DNA of 64,000 nt from Pyrinomonadaceae bacterium (GTDB lineage: Bacteria; Acidobacteriota; Blastocatellia; Pyrinomonadales; Pyrinomonadaceae), in the NCBI GenBank assembly GCA_030841105.1, contig JAVEDE010000106.1, forward strand, positions 35,900 through 99,899, given 5' to 3'. The position numbers and the translations under genes were made by a program. Of this stretch, positions 1-7,694 are shown one piece after another. Below the pieces are notes generated by a model. The model searched no databases and was not told the origin of the DNA. It worked only from the letters and a program-made list of their open reading frames with translations. Each line of letters opens with the position of its first letter. Position 1 is the first letter of the stretch.

Positions 1-42
1 TAAGACTCAACTAACTTTTTCGATCAGAGGAGGGTTTCCGAG

Positions 43-597
43 ATGGCGACAAAAGAACGGCGCGCGGAAGGCGGCGGGCGGGACGAACAGCAGCAGCAGC
101 GGCGCGCGCGGCGCGTCAACAAGAAGGATCAAATTCTCGCGCTCTTCACTTCGGGCATGGGCGAAGTCGAAGACATCGCCATGATCACAGGCTCGCGTCC
201 CTCTTACGTCGGCTCGATCCTACAGGAAGCCGGACTCAATCCCGGCTACTTCGATCTCTACACCTCGACCTCGCACCCGATGAACGTCTATTCCAAGTTC
301 TTCGCGGGCAAGCTCGGCTTCAAGGACGAAGAGACGGCGCGCGCGAGTCTCGAATTGATTGACCGCCTCTACCACCAGTTCGAGTTTGCGGGCGACCGCG
401 CCGGTCAGCACCATGCTCTGACGATGGGCTTGACGATGTACAACCGCGCGCGCTGGACGGGCAAGGCGGCCGAGGCGTCGGTCTTCCGCGAATGGCTGCT
501 CGCGCGCCTGCAAGAAGTGGACGAGGCGTCCGACGACGCAGCCGACGCCGGAGAAGTGTTGGACGAGGAGAGCGACGCGCTTCCCTCGCTCGATTAA
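43..597 (+). CDS. Unrecognised soluble protein with a possible N-terminal helix-turn-helix
   Basis: The product is a 184-residue protein without signal peptide or membrane segment; I do not recognise the family. The first ~25 residues are basic with a Gln run, followed by two predicted helices around residues 28-62 (NKKDQILALF, then SYVGSILQEAG) that resemble a helix-turn-helix, so DNA binding is possible but is inference. The middle is a compact helical region and the last ~25 residues are strongly acidic, probably disordered. The start is fixed by a GAGGAGGG ribosome-binding site 8 bases ahead of ATG 43. Palindromes at 603-636 follow directly. Confidence 0.75.
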   Translation: MATKERRAEGGGRDEQQQQRRARRVNKKDQILALFTSGMGEVEDIAMITGSRPSYVGSILQEAGLNPGYFDLYTSTSHPMNVYSKFFAGKLGFKDEETARASLELIDRLYHQFEFAGDRAGQHHALTMGLTMYNRARWTGKAAEASVFREWLLARLQEVDEASDDAADAGEVLDEESDALPSLD

Positions 598-602
598 GGT
601 GA

Positions 603-636
603 GACGCGTTTAAGTTGAAACGCGTCCGCGGACGCG
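603..636. repeat. Overlapping inverted repeats (mutually exclusive hairpins)
   Basis: A 9-base inverted repeat, GACGCGTTT (603-611) and AAACGCGTC (618-626), overlaps a perfect 16-base palindrome, CGCGTCCGCGGACGCG (621-636). The two cannot fold at once because they share 621-626. They lie between the genes at 43 and 653, so they could end the first transcript or act as a switch or operator for the second. There is no T-run. Confidence 0.5.
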
Positions 637-652
637 TGCCCGGAGCTAGCGG

Positions 653-949
653 ATGATCGTCGAAGGCTTTGATAACGCGTGGCACATCCTGCGCCACTGG
701 GCGGAGAGCGGCTACGAATTTTTCGCGCTCGACATGACGAGTCGCGTCCCACAGCCGCGCCCGCTCGATAGCCACGAACTGCCGACGAGCGGCATGCTCG
801 GACTCGACTACCTGCCCATCCCGCCCCTCTTCCCGCGCGAAGAACTCGGCGACAACCCCGACCCCGAACGCCCCCTCACCATCGCCGAAATCATACTCGC
901 CGCCGCCATCGCCGAAGGCTGGGAACCCGACGCTGGCGACTCCGCATAA
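653..949 (+). CDS. Small unrecognised acidic protein
   Basis: A 98-residue soluble protein that I do not recognise. It starts with a short aromatic-rich stretch (DNAWHILRHW), has a proline-rich middle (residues ~33-70) and ends in a helix with acidic residues. There is no signal peptide. GGAG at 642-645 lies 7 bases before ATG 653, a good ribosome-binding site. It follows the gene at 43 by 55 bases on the same strand, so the two may be cotranscribed if the palindromes between them do not terminate. The codon pattern looks like its neighbours. The antisense frame here is a GC-rich shadow. Confidence 0.6.
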   Translation: MIVEGFDNAWHILRHWAESGYEFFALDMTSRVPQPRPLDSHELPTSGMLGLDYLPIPPLFPREELGDNPDPERPLTIAEIILAAAIAEGWEPDAGDSA

Positions 950-1124
950 AACTTCGCCGCCCCGCGCGCGTCGCCCCTGAATCATTGCCTGTAACCCGCC
1001 CGGCGCTCGATGCGTCTTCAACTATATCTGAACGCAACTTGAGGCTGTTGCCGCTCCGCTAAGGAGTTCAGGCCGCCTCTACCGTCCGACGCGTGTCCGG
1101 CTGCAAACGCCGGGGAGGTGCTCC

Positions 1125-1955
1125 ATGAAATTCAGGTCGTTCGTCTTTGTCGCCTTCGTTCTCGTCTCGACGTGTACGGGCAAGGCGCAACCACAACAAG
1201 AGCAGCAGTCGCCAAAGTTCAAAGGCCCCGATCACTCTCTGCGCGGCGGCGAGTACGCCATCCTGAACAATATCTTGTGGCCGGGCGTGAGGAGCGTCGA
1301 ATACGCGGGCAAGGCGGAGGTCGAAGTCTACGGCAACATCTACGAAGCGTCGAAGTTCATCGTGCGCGATTTTGTGCGCGTCACCGTCTCCGGTGCAGAG
1401 TGTTACAACGACAGTGCGCCCTTCCAACCGTGTGGGACATCGAAGGGCGCGCAAATCGAAGTCTACGTCGGGCGCGACGAGTCGAACGAGATTCACGACC
1501 TGATGCTGCAAAGGATTTACGACTTCTGGACGGCGAACAAACCCGGCAAGGGGAAGAAGGTGGACGCCGAAGAGCACCTCAACTACAAGGACGGCGAGTA
1601 CATCATGTTCCAGTCCACGCGCGGGCAGGAGACGCCCCGGACACACGCGAAGCGGCTCGTGTGGGTTGACGGCAAGTTCATCAAGTTCAGGTTCGTCGAG
1701 TTCGATCTGGGGCCGACTTATAACGACGTGGCGAACATCAAGCTCGACGCGGACGAGGGGTTGGAGAGTTTCGTCGGGATGGGCACTTACCTACGGCCGC
1801 GCGCCATCAGGATTCAGCCGAAGCTGATGAAGGGAGCGTTCCGCGACGAGTTCTTCAGACTCTACTTGAGCGGAGCTTTCGGACGCGTGCCGCGGACGAA
1901 GCCGAACGAAGGCGTCCGCCCGAACATCTCCCGTCACGATCCTTCCGCGCGTTGA
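1125..1955 (+). CDS. Secreted protein of unknown function
   Basis: A 276-residue protein with an N-terminal signal peptide: basic MKFR, a hydrophobic core to about residue 15, then STCTGKAQ with likely cleavage after GKA. The Cys before it is not in a standard lipobox, so a soluble periplasmic or exported protein is more likely than a lipoprotein. The mature part is a mixed alpha/beta chain with two Cys around residue 90-100 that could form a disulfide. I do not recognise a domain. GGAGGTG four bases before ATG 1125 sets the start. A 7-base inverted repeat follows the stop at 1965-1986. Confidence 0.75.
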   Translation: MKFRSFVFVAFVLVSTCTGKAQPQQEQQSPKFKGPDHSLRGGEYAILNNILWPGVRSVEYAGKAEVEVYGNIYEASKFIVRDFVRVTVSGAECYNDSAPFQPCGTSKGAQIEVYVGRDESNEIHDLMLQRIYDFWTANKPGKGKKVDAEEHLNYKDGEYIMFQSTRGQETPRTHAKRLVWVDGKFIKFRFVEFDLGPTYNDVANIKLDADEGLESFVGMGTYLRPRAIRIQPKLMKGAFRDEFFRLYLSGAFGRVPRTKPNEGVRPNISRHDPSAR

Positions 1956-1964
1956 ACGTGGTGT

Positions 1965-1986
1965 GGTTGACACCTGACAGTCAACC
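1965..1986. terminator. Hairpin after the secreted-protein gene
   Basis: GGTTGAC (1965-1971) pairs perfectly with GTCAACC (1980-1986) across an 8-base loop, 10 bases after the stop at 1955. No T-run follows, so it may be a weak terminator or an operator. The rest of the 283-base gap to 2239 holds one tight GC hairpin, CGGGCGG/CCGCCCG near 2077-2093, which can pair in alternative ways; I see no gene. Confidence 0.35.
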
Positions 1987-2238
1987 CCGCCCTTTAATTT
2001 TAAGCGCGCCGCCATCACCCGTGCCGCCGTCTCCGGCAGCCGTGAACCATAGACTCAAATTGTCTGTTATGATGCGCGGGCGGTCTCCGCCCGTCCGGCG
2101 ACGCCCGCATACCGTTCGGGTCGCCCGCGAGGAGGCCACCGCAAGAAGCTGTCTTACCCGTTAAACCCAGCTCCGAAACCCCGGCTCCGAACTAAGCTCT
2201 AACACGTCCGAACATTTCAATCCCCGGAGGAGACCATC

Positions 2239-2700
2239 ATGTTGAAATTGCCCGTCATGCTTGTGACCTGTGTCTTAGCTCTGACTTACTCGAACTGCGG
2301 CCCTGCACCCAATAACGGCAACGCCAATTCACAGCCCGGCGCACAGGTGAAGGCGAAAACCGGGGAGGTGGAAAAACTGTTGTCGGAGATCAACGGGTTC
2401 GCCGCCGACGTCCAGAGAAAGGTCTACACGAACAGCGAACCCTCCAAGGGCATAGACGAAGCGCAAGCCCTGCTCGACTCGAAAAAGCAGGAGATGAAAA
2501 CGAAGGTGCAGGTGGTAAAAAACACCCGCGCCGACGAGATCACGCCGGAACTTGAAGCCAAAAGAGGCGAGTTGTTAGGCGCGGCCTACATGGGCATGCG
2601 TGGACTACAGATAAAGGAACGGGGCAAGTATGACACCGCCGAGTTGAAGCCCAAGTTCGACAAGTTGGTGCAAAGTTATGAAGACACTTTCAGATATTAA
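2239..2700 (+). CDS. Small exported, possibly lipid-modified helical protein
   Basis: A 153-residue protein with an N-terminal export signal (MLKLPVMLVTCVLALTYSNC). The Cys at residue 20 could be lipidated, but the preceding YSN is not a good lipobox, so plain secretion is also possible. A Asn/Pro/Gly linker (residues 21-40) follows and the remaining ~110 residues are charged amphipathic helices, probably a small helical bundle or coiled coil. I do not recognise the family. GGAGGAG at 2226-2232 with 6 bases to ATG 2239 is a strong ribosome-binding site. Confidence 0.75.
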   Translation: MLKLPVMLVTCVLALTYSNCGPAPNNGNANSQPGAQVKAKTGEVEKLLSEINGFAADVQRKVYTNSEPSKGIDEAQALLDSKKQEMKTKVQVVKNTRADEITPELEAKRGELLGAAYMGMRGLQIKERGKYDTAELKPKFDKLVQSYEDTFRY

Positions 2701-2740
2701 AAGCGACTGACGCGAGCGCGCGGCGTCGGTTTCCGACACT

Positions 2741-3427
2741 TTATTTGGCCGTCCCCTTCGCCGCCGGGGAAGCCTTCTCGCGGAACACTCTGAGCACCTC
2801 GCGCTTGTCGTCCGCGCCGAGGGCGTCGAGGCCGCCAGTGACCTTGAACTTTTGATCGATCCACTTGCGCACCTTCGCCGCGTCGTAACCGAGCGCGCCC
2901 GCGCTTTGCAAAATTTCCGCGTCGAGGTTCACGCCCATATCCGCGGGAGCGTTAGCCGTCGCCGCGGGCGCGCTTGCCGCCGTGGTAGTTGCTGTGGGGG
3001 AGTTTGCCGCGGGGGTTGAAGTCGCCGCCTGTGGTGCGGCATTCGACGCGCGCGCCGCCCTGTCCGTCGTCATCCGCGAAGTCTTTTCGAGTTCCTCGCG
3101 GCTCGCGATGCCGCGCTTCACCTCGAAGCCCAGGAGAGCCAGTGCGCGCCCGACCGCTCCGGTCTCACAATTTTCAATATAACTCGTTTTGTTGACGTAA
3201 GACTCGCCGCGCACCTCGAAGGCGTGGCCGGTGGCGGCGGGTTGCGCGTCGTCTGGCGAGCGATAAACTTCGGCGCGCATGAGGACGAAGCCGCTCTCCG
3301 AATTGTGTTCGATGATGTGCGTGATGACGCGCCCGTCGGGAAACCGCTCGTAAAATCTTTCCAGCCGTTCGGCGACGGGAACGTAATCCTCGAATCTATC
3401 GTTGCGCGGTGGCGAAGGGCGTGACAT
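2741..3427 (-). CDS. Phage-type Rad52/ERF-like ssDNA-annealing protein (putative)
   Basis: A 228-residue soluble protein. Residues ~15-115 carry the pattern seen in many phage and prophage single-strand annealing or ssDNA-binding proteins: a strand region with V.MRAEVY, ATGHAFEV, then N-K-T-S-Y-I-E-N-C-E-T-G-A-V-G-R-A-L (residues ~79-96) and G-F-x-x-x-x-x-I-A-S-x-E-E. The E-T-x-A-V-G-R-A-L core is the recognisable element. A low-complexity Ala/Thr/Pro linker (~125-165) leads to a short C-terminal helical domain (~168-225). An AGGAG lies about 10 bases before ATG 3427 on the minus strand. Family members act in recombination with phage or repair partners; no such partner is adjacent, so the role here is open. 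Assignment is from motif memory only. Confidence 0.55.
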   Translation of the reverse strand: MSRPSPPRNDRFEDYVPVAERLERFYERFPDGRVITHIIEHNSESGFVLMRAEVYRSPDDAQPAATGHAFEVRGESYVNKTSYIENCETGAVGRALALLGFEVKRGIASREELEKTSRMTTDRAARASNAAPQAATSTPAANSPTATTTAASAPAATANAPADMGVNLDAEILQSAGALGYDAAKVRKWIDQKFKVTGGLDALGADDKREVLRVFREKASPAAKGTAK

Positions 3428-3519
3428 GGCGTTGGGTGCTCCTCGGAGTTTGATTTAAGAAGTCGCTTCGGCATCGGGAGTTGAAGGCATTGACAATCTA
3501 ACCCCCGCCCCCCTTTTTT

Positions 3520-3560
3520 TCAATCACGAAGCGCGCCGCTTTATCAATGACGAAGCGCGC
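3520..3560. repeat. Two 17-base direct repeats
   Basis: TCAATCACGAAGCGCGC (3520-3536) and TCAATGACGAAGCGCGC (3544-3560) differ at one base and are spaced 24 bases apart, start to start. They lie in the gap between the annealing-protein gene (upstream side) and the 3' end of rnz. They could be a paired protein-binding site for the minus-strand gene at 3427, or a chance duplication. Confidence 0.4.
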
Positions 3561-3640
3561 GCCCTTTTTCTATCCGTCGTGATTCGCCCTTCGCGCCGTT
3601 CGCCTCTGCTGCTGCGCGGTTTCCCGTCCGGCGTCGAGAC

Positions 3641-4585
3641 TCACACGGCGTTCTCTTCGCGGCGGGGAACTACGAAGGTCATGAAGTCGCGCGCCATGTC
3701 GGTGCGGGGGAAGACGGCGCGCGCCTCTGCGAGCAACGCTTCGGGCGTGACCGGGCTGTCGGGCGTGTAGCGCGGGCTGATGTGTGTGATGAGCAACTTG
3801 CGCACCCCGGCTTCGCTCGCCACGCGCGCGGCCATCGTGGTGGTCGAGTGCGTGCTCTGCACGGCCAAAGGCTCGTCCTGCGCGGCGAACGTCGCCTCGT
3901 GAATTAAAGCGTCCGCGCCCTCGGAGAGCGCGACCGCGTTCTGACAGTAGATCGTGTCGGTGCAATAGACGATTGAACGCCCCGCGAGCGTCGCCCCCAG
4001 CAACTCGCGTCCGTGAACGACGCGCCCGTCCGCCAGTTCGACGCTCTCGCCGTTCTTCAGACGGCCGTACATCGGGCCGGGCTTGATGCCGAGCGCGCGC
4101 GCCCGCTCCACGTCAAACTTCCCCGGCCGGTCGCGCTCCGTCACGCGATAGCCGAAGGACGGGACGCGATGTTTGAGCGGGCGGCAGGTGACGCTGAACT
4201 CTTCCTCGCGGTGGACGAGGCCGGGTTCGACCGTGTGAATCTTGAGCGTCTCGGAGAGCGTCGTGCGCGAGATGTGCGCGCACACGCGCACGTACTCTTC
4301 AAGACCGTCGGGGCCGTAGAGATGTATCTCTTGCCCTTGCCCGGCCAGCCCGCAAGTGGCGAGCAGACCCATCAAGCCGAAGAGGTGATCGCCGTGCAGG
4401 TGCGTGATGAAGACGCGGCTGATCTGGCTGATCTTGAGCGGCGTGCGTTGCAACTGGTGCTGCGTGCCTTCGCCGCAGTCGAACAGCCACACCTCGCCGC
4501 GTTGCGGCAGGCGCAACGCGACGCTCGAAACGTTTCGCGCGCGCGTCGGCACGCCCGCGCTCGTCCCTAAAAAAGTGATCTCCAA
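3641..4585 (-). CDS. rnz: Ribonuclease Z (tRNA 3' endonuclease)
   Basis: RNase Z is a cytoplasmic zinc hydrolase that removes the 3' trailer from tRNA precursors. The 314-residue length is normal for the bacterial form. The metallo-beta-lactamase signature is visible: T-H-L-H-G-D-H at residues 61-67 (His62, His64, Asp66, His67), preceded by the family N-terminus ITFLGTSAGVPT and FDCGEGTQHQL, and followed by distal ligands in HRVPSFGYR, YCTDT, HEATF and THISPRY. Residues ~155-190 hold the RPGKFDVERARALGI segment typical of this family. The start codon is TTG at 4585, with a GGGGGAAG purine tract about 12 bases upstream. The gene is divergent from the receiver-domain gene at 4692. Confidence 0.95.
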   Translation of the reverse strand: MEITFLGTSAGVPTRARNVSSVALRLPQRGEVWLFDCGEGTQHQLQRTPLKISQISRVFITHLHGDHLFGLMGLLATCGLAGQGQEIHLYGPDGLEEYVRVCAHISRTTLSETLKIHTVEPGLVHREEEFSVTCRPLKHRVPSFGYRVTERDRPGKFDVERARALGIKPGPMYGRLKNGESVELADGRVVHGRELLGATLAGRSIVYCTDTIYCQNAVALSEGADALIHEATFAAQDEPLAVQSTHSTTTMAARVASEAGVRKLLITHISPRYTPDSPVTPEALLAEARAVFPRTDMARDFMTFVVPRREENAV

Positions 4586-4613
4586 AATTAACCGACTTCC
4601 CCCATCGAGTTAG

Positions 4614-4642
4614 TTGACTAAAAACAGGTTTTGTCTTAAGAA
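4614..4642 (+). promoter_or_regulatory. Probable sigma-70 promoter for the receiver-domain gene
   Basis: TTGACT (4614-4619), a 17-base spacer, then TAAGAA (4637-4642). The -35 matches at 5 of 6 bases and the spacing is ideal; the -10 is weak. Predicted start is near 4649, about 43 bases before ATG 4692. Confidence 0.4.
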
Positions 4643-4691
4643 ATTACCTGACTTTGCCCCGCACCCCCGTGCGTAAAAAGGATTCCCCCGA

Positions 4692-5072
4692 ATGCCCAAT
4701 ATTTTAATTGTAGACGACTCCGACATCTGGCGTCGCCTCACGAAAGACATTCTCAAGAAAAACCCCTATCGCCTGTTTGAAGCCGACTCCGGCGAGCGCG
4801 CCCTAGAAGTAGCGCGCGAAACTCCGGTTGATCTCGTCATCATGGATTACCGGATGCGTCGTCTGGACGGGCTGGACACGTCGCGCCGTCTGCGCGAGAT
4901 TCCCGGCTGCGAGCAAGTCCCCGTCATTCTCATCACGTCGGAGGAATTTCCCGGCGATTGTGAGGAGACGCCCGTGCAGTTTGTTGACGGCTACGTGGAC
5001 AAGAAACATCTGGTTCAAGATCTGGACGAGTGCGTCAAACGCCACCTCGACCACGACGCGCGCGTGGCCTGA
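4692..5072 (+). CDS. Single-domain response regulator (CheY-like receiver)
   Basis: A 126-residue stand-alone receiver domain without an output domain. The acidic pocket Asp8-Asp9 (ILIVDDSD), phosphoacceptor Asp52 (VIMDYRM), Thr82/Ser83 (LITSEE) and Lys104/105 (GYVDKKHL) are all in place, so it should be phosphorylatable. Such proteins relay phosphate between kinases or bind targets directly. No kinase gene is adjacent, so its partner is unknown; the nearest kinases in the window are at 36890 and 57064. The start ATG 4692 gives the usual receiver N-terminus. A 13-base-pair hairpin at 5206-5240 follows in the long 3' gap. Confidence 0.9.
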   Translation: MPNILIVDDSDIWRRLTKDILKKNPYRLFEADSGERALEVARETPVDLVIMDYRMRRLDGLDTSRRLREIPGCEQVPVILITSEEFPGDCEETPVQFVDGYVDKKHLVQDLDECVKRHLDHDARVA

Positions 5073-5205
5073 ACGGCGACCGCGCGCAAAGTGTTCGCGC
5101 TTCGTTCCACTGCGGCGCGCGGCGACTTGTCAGGGAAATTTTTTGGTGATAGAGTGCGCGCCGTATCGCATCCTTCCCCCAAAAATGGAATGGTGTGAGA
5201 GGCGA

Positions 5206-5240
5206 GAGGCCGATAGCGTTGCGAGGGCGCTGTCGGCCTC
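5206..5240 (+). terminator. Long GC hairpin in the gap after the receiver gene
   Basis: GAGGCCGATAGCG (5206-5218) pairs with CGCTGTCGGCCTC (5228-5240), 13 pairs with one G-U, and 9 bases of loop. No clear T-run follows. The rest of the 343-base gap 5073-5415 holds no gene that I can support; its right end carries the candidate promoter at 5366. Confidence 0.5.
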
Positions 5241-5365
5241 TTGCCATTTCGCCGCACATGTTTTCATAGTCGCTGCCCGCCGCGCTTCTCGTTCCGCGCC
5301 CCGACAAAACAGGTTGCCTTAAACTTTCGTGCCGCGTTTGCGCGGACAAAGTTTCGTTGCTACTC

Positions 5366-5393
5366 TTGTCAGCCGTGCCCTACAAAATATCAA
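5366..5393 (+). promoter_or_regulatory. Candidate sigma-70 promoter for the first TPR lipoprotein
   Basis: TTGTCA (5366-5371), 16-base spacer, TATCAA (5388-5393). Both boxes keep the most conserved bases. Predicted transcription start near 5400 would leave a leader of only ~15 bases before ATG 5416, where no strong ribosome-binding site is visible. Confidence 0.4.
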
Positions 5394-5415
5394 TTCATTC
5401 AAGCGAGCTTAACAG

Positions 5416-6252
5416 ATGAAGAGACCTCTGCTCCTTGCGGCCGCCCTGCTTTCACTTCTCCTCTTACCTACGGCCTGCAAAAACAAGAACCCGCAACCCG
5501 CCGCCAACCAAGCGGCCGCTTCGCCGACGCCGAACTTCGACGCGACGTTGAAAGAGATCACCAAACTCGACGAAGAGGCCATCCGCAAGAATCCGAACGA
5601 CGCGTCCAATTACTACAACCTCGCCAACACCTATTTCACCGCCGGGAAATTTCAAGAGGCCGCCGCGCAATACCAGCAGGCCATCCGCCTCGACCCGAAG
5701 GATGCCGCCGCGCGTTACGAACTCGGCCAGTGTTACCTGCGTCTGGAACGCTACGACGAAGCCTTCGCCGCCTTCAACGAGTCGCTCAAACTCAACCCCA
5801 AGAACGCGGAAGTTTACAACGAGATGGGCAACGCCTACGTCAAGCAGGAGCGCACCAAAGACGCGCTCGCTGCTTACCAGAAAGCCGTGAGCCTCAAGCC
5901 CGACCACGCCGAAGCCTATTTCAGTCTGGGCAACGTCTACACCAAGTTGGAGCAGCCGCGCGAGGCCGTGCAAGCCTTCACGCAGGCCACGCGCCACAAC
6001 CCGAAAGACGCGGACGCGTTCTTCAACCTCGGCAACTCATATAGTCGCCTCAAACAGTTCGGCGAAGCGATCAAAGCCTATCAGGAGGCCGTCAAGCTCA
6101 AGCCCGCAGACGGCGAGGCGCGCCTGCGTCTGGCCGTGCTGTATCTGGAAACCGGCAACCGCGATGCGGCGAACGCCGAATACAACACGCTCAAAGGCTC
6201 GAACCCCGAACTCGCCGCGATGCTCGACGCGAAGTTGAAGCAGCAAAAGTAG
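5416..6252 (+). CDS. TPR-repeat lipoprotein
   Basis: A 278-residue envelope lipoprotein. The signal ends in LLLPTAC with the lipidated Cys at residue 21. A short Lys/Asn/Pro/Ala linker leads to about six tetratricopeptide repeats from residue ~45 to ~265, recognisable by units such as NDASNYYNLANTYFTAGKF, AARYELGQCYLRLERYDEA and AEVYNEMGNAYVKQ. TPR arrays are protein-binding scaffolds, here probably on the periplasmic face of a membrane. No enzymatic domain is present. It is a paralogue in design of the lipoprotein at 6794, which follows on the same strand after a 540-base gap with its own terminator and promoter. Confidence 0.9.
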   Translation: MKRPLLLAAALLSLLLLPTACKNKNPQPAANQAAASPTPNFDATLKEITKLDEEAIRKNPNDASNYYNLANTYFTAGKFQEAAAQYQQAIRLDPKDAAARYELGQCYLRLERYDEAFAAFNESLKLNPKNAEVYNEMGNAYVKQERTKDALAAYQKAVSLKPDHAEAYFSLGNVYTKLEQPREAVQAFTQATRHNPKDADAFFNLGNSYSRLKQFGEAIKAYQEAVKLKPADGEARLRLAVLYLETGNRDAANAEYNTLKGSNPELAAMLDAKLKQQK

Positions 6253-6261
6253 TCGCGCGTA

Positions 6262-6625
6262 AAATAATTTCGGCTTTATTCTTCGCGATAAATAATTTCG
6301 GCTTTCTTCGTTATGTAATCCAACCGCAATCTCTTTGCAACCTAAGGCGAGAAGGCCGCGCGTATATTCGGCTCATCCTTTTACGGCAACTGGACGGACA
6401 CAAAGGGGCGGCAGGCTTGGGGGAGTCTGACGCCCCTTTCTCCGTTCGGACACAACGCGCGGCACGCTTCCAATGCCCCCGCTCCCGGTACGCTCTCGTA
6501 CAGACCCCGTTTTTCGCCCGCGTTAAAATCCACGCCCTTCGCACGTCGAACATCTGTCGAGGGGAGTAGTCATAACTATTCACCTTTGAAGCAAAGCGAA
6601 CGGCGTATTTAACTTTCAGGTCAAC
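6262..6625. other. Non-coding structured gap between the two TPR genes
   Basis: The gap 6253-6793 shows no convincing gene. It begins with a short direct repeat (AATAATTTCGGCTTT near 6263 and again near 6291). A strong hairpin is formed by AAAGGGGCG (6402-6410) and CGCCCCTTT (6431-6439), with further outer pairing GGACGGA/TCCGTTC. It ends with a terminator (6630-6673) and a promoter (6726-6756). A TATATT box at 6363-6368 could start a ~300-base RNA ending at the terminator, but no good -35 box accompanies it. Confidence 0.35.
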
Positions 6626-6629
6626 TGGC

Positions 6630-6673
6630 GGCGGGGCGGCTTTCGGCAAACAAGGCGCGCCCCGCCTTTTTTT
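6630..6673 (+). terminator. Strong Rho-independent terminator
   Basis: GGCGGGGCG (6630-6638) pairs perfectly with CGCCCCGCC (6658-6666), directly followed by seven T (6667-6673). It faces the plus strand and lies 375 bases after the first TPR gene, so it ends either a long 3' tail of that gene or a separate small RNA. Confidence 0.8.
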
Positions 6674-6725
6674 GCGTCCGGCCGCTGCCGCGCAGAAACT
6701 TTCGCGCCAACCGATTTCCTCCCCA

Positions 6726-6756
6726 TTGACTCGCGTCGCGTTTTGGCATAGATAAT
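6726..6756 (+). promoter_or_regulatory. Probable sigma-70 promoter for the second TPR lipoprotein
   Basis: TTGACT (6726-6731) and GATAAT (6751-6756), each matching five of six consensus bases, but with a long 19-base spacer. Predicted start near 6763, about 30 bases before ATG 6794. It sits just after the terminator at 6630-6673, so this gene has its own transcript. Confidence 0.55.
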
Positions 6757-6793
6757 AGCTGCTCCCGACAATTAACAACGCTAGGTCGCGGCC

Positions 6794-7597
6794 ATGAGAA
6801 ATCTGACTAACATCGCACTCCTCTTTCTGCTCGCAGCCGTGCAGTTCGGTTGCTCCAAACGAAACAACAACAACGCGCCGGACGTGGCCGCCACGGGCAG
6901 CCCGACGCCCGCTGCTACCGCCGCCCCCGACACTTCACCCGCCGCCGTCGCCATCCCGCAACCGCCCACGCAGGACGCGCCGGGCTACTACGCGCTCGGC
7001 ATGGAACTCTACAAGCAGAATCGCGACGAGCAGGCCGCCGAAGCGTTCCGGCAGGCGACCGTGCTCGACCCCGAATTCGCCGCGGGCTACATGAAACTCG
7101 GTCTGGCTTACAAGGCGCTCGGCAGGAAAGAGGACGCCGAGAAGGCTTACGAAGAGGCCGTCAAGGTTTACGACAAGCTGGTGGACAAAGAGCCGAAGAA
7201 CGCGGAAGCGCAACTGAATCTGGGCGAGGCTTACAGTCGCCTCGGCGACTACCAGAAGTCAATCGAGGCGTACCGCCGCGGCATCAAACTCAAAGAGCCG
7301 GACAGCGCGACCTATTACGACATCGGGCTGACCTACAACAAGCTCGCTCGTTACAGCGACGCGGTCGGCGCGTTCAAAAAGTCAATCGAACTCGACCCGG
7401 ACGACTACCGCGCGCAGGAGGCTCTGGAACGCGCGCAGTCGGACGCGAGCAGGCAGAAGGCGCGCATCGAAGAGGAAAAGAAGAAGCTGGAACGGACGGC
7501 GAAGCCGACCACCAACTCAAACGGTAACTCTAATTCCAACGCGAACCGCAACACGAACGGCAACAAAAATCAGTCGCCCCAAAATACGAAGCAGTAA
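6794..7597 (+). CDS. TPR-repeat lipoprotein with Asn-rich tail
   Basis: A 267-residue lipoprotein: signal MRNLTNIALLFLLAAVQFGC with lipidated Cys20. An Asn/Ala/Pro/Thr linker (21-58) leads to four tetratricopeptide repeats (~60-215), for example GYYALGMELYKQNRDEQAA and AAGYMKLGLAYKALGRKEDA. A charged helix (~215-237) with many Lys/Glu follows, and the last ~30 residues are almost only Asn, Ser, Gly, Lys and Gln, a disordered tail. The array is likely a periplasmic binding scaffold. It resembles the lipoprotein at 5416 in architecture. A 14-pair hairpin at 7622-7660 separates it from the convergent SDR gene. Confidence 0.9.
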   Translation: MRNLTNIALLFLLAAVQFGCSKRNNNNAPDVAATGSPTPAATAAPDTSPAAVAIPQPPTQDAPGYYALGMELYKQNRDEQAAEAFRQATVLDPEFAAGYMKLGLAYKALGRKEDAEKAYEEAVKVYDKLVDKEPKNAEAQLNLGEAYSRLGDYQKSIEAYRRGIKLKEPDSATYYDIGLTYNKLARYSDAVGAFKKSIELDPDDYRAQEALERAQSDASRQKARIEEEKKKLERTAKPTTNSNGNSNSNANRNTNGNKNQSPQNTKQ

Positions 7598-7621
7598 GTT
7601 TCAGACACCGGCTCGCGTCCT

Positions 7622-7660
7622 GATACGACGGCGATGAACGTCAACGCATCGCCTCGTGTC
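7622..7660. terminator. Bidirectional hairpin terminator between convergent genes
   Basis: Bases 7622-7636 pair with 7647-7660 (core GGCGATG/CATCGCC, extended by GA.ACGA/TCGT.TC) giving 14 pairs with one bulged C and one wobble. It lies 25 bases after the plus-strand TPR gene and 35 bases after the minus-strand SDR gene. Confidence 0.55.
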
Positions 7661-7694
7661 TACGCCCCGTGTCAATGTCCCGCGTCGCCCCTAG

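Noticed and set aside
6311..6778. A 155-codon minus frame in the gap between TPR genes
   Set aside because: Cys/Arg-rich translation without coding character, and it overlaps a terminator and promoter for the other strand.
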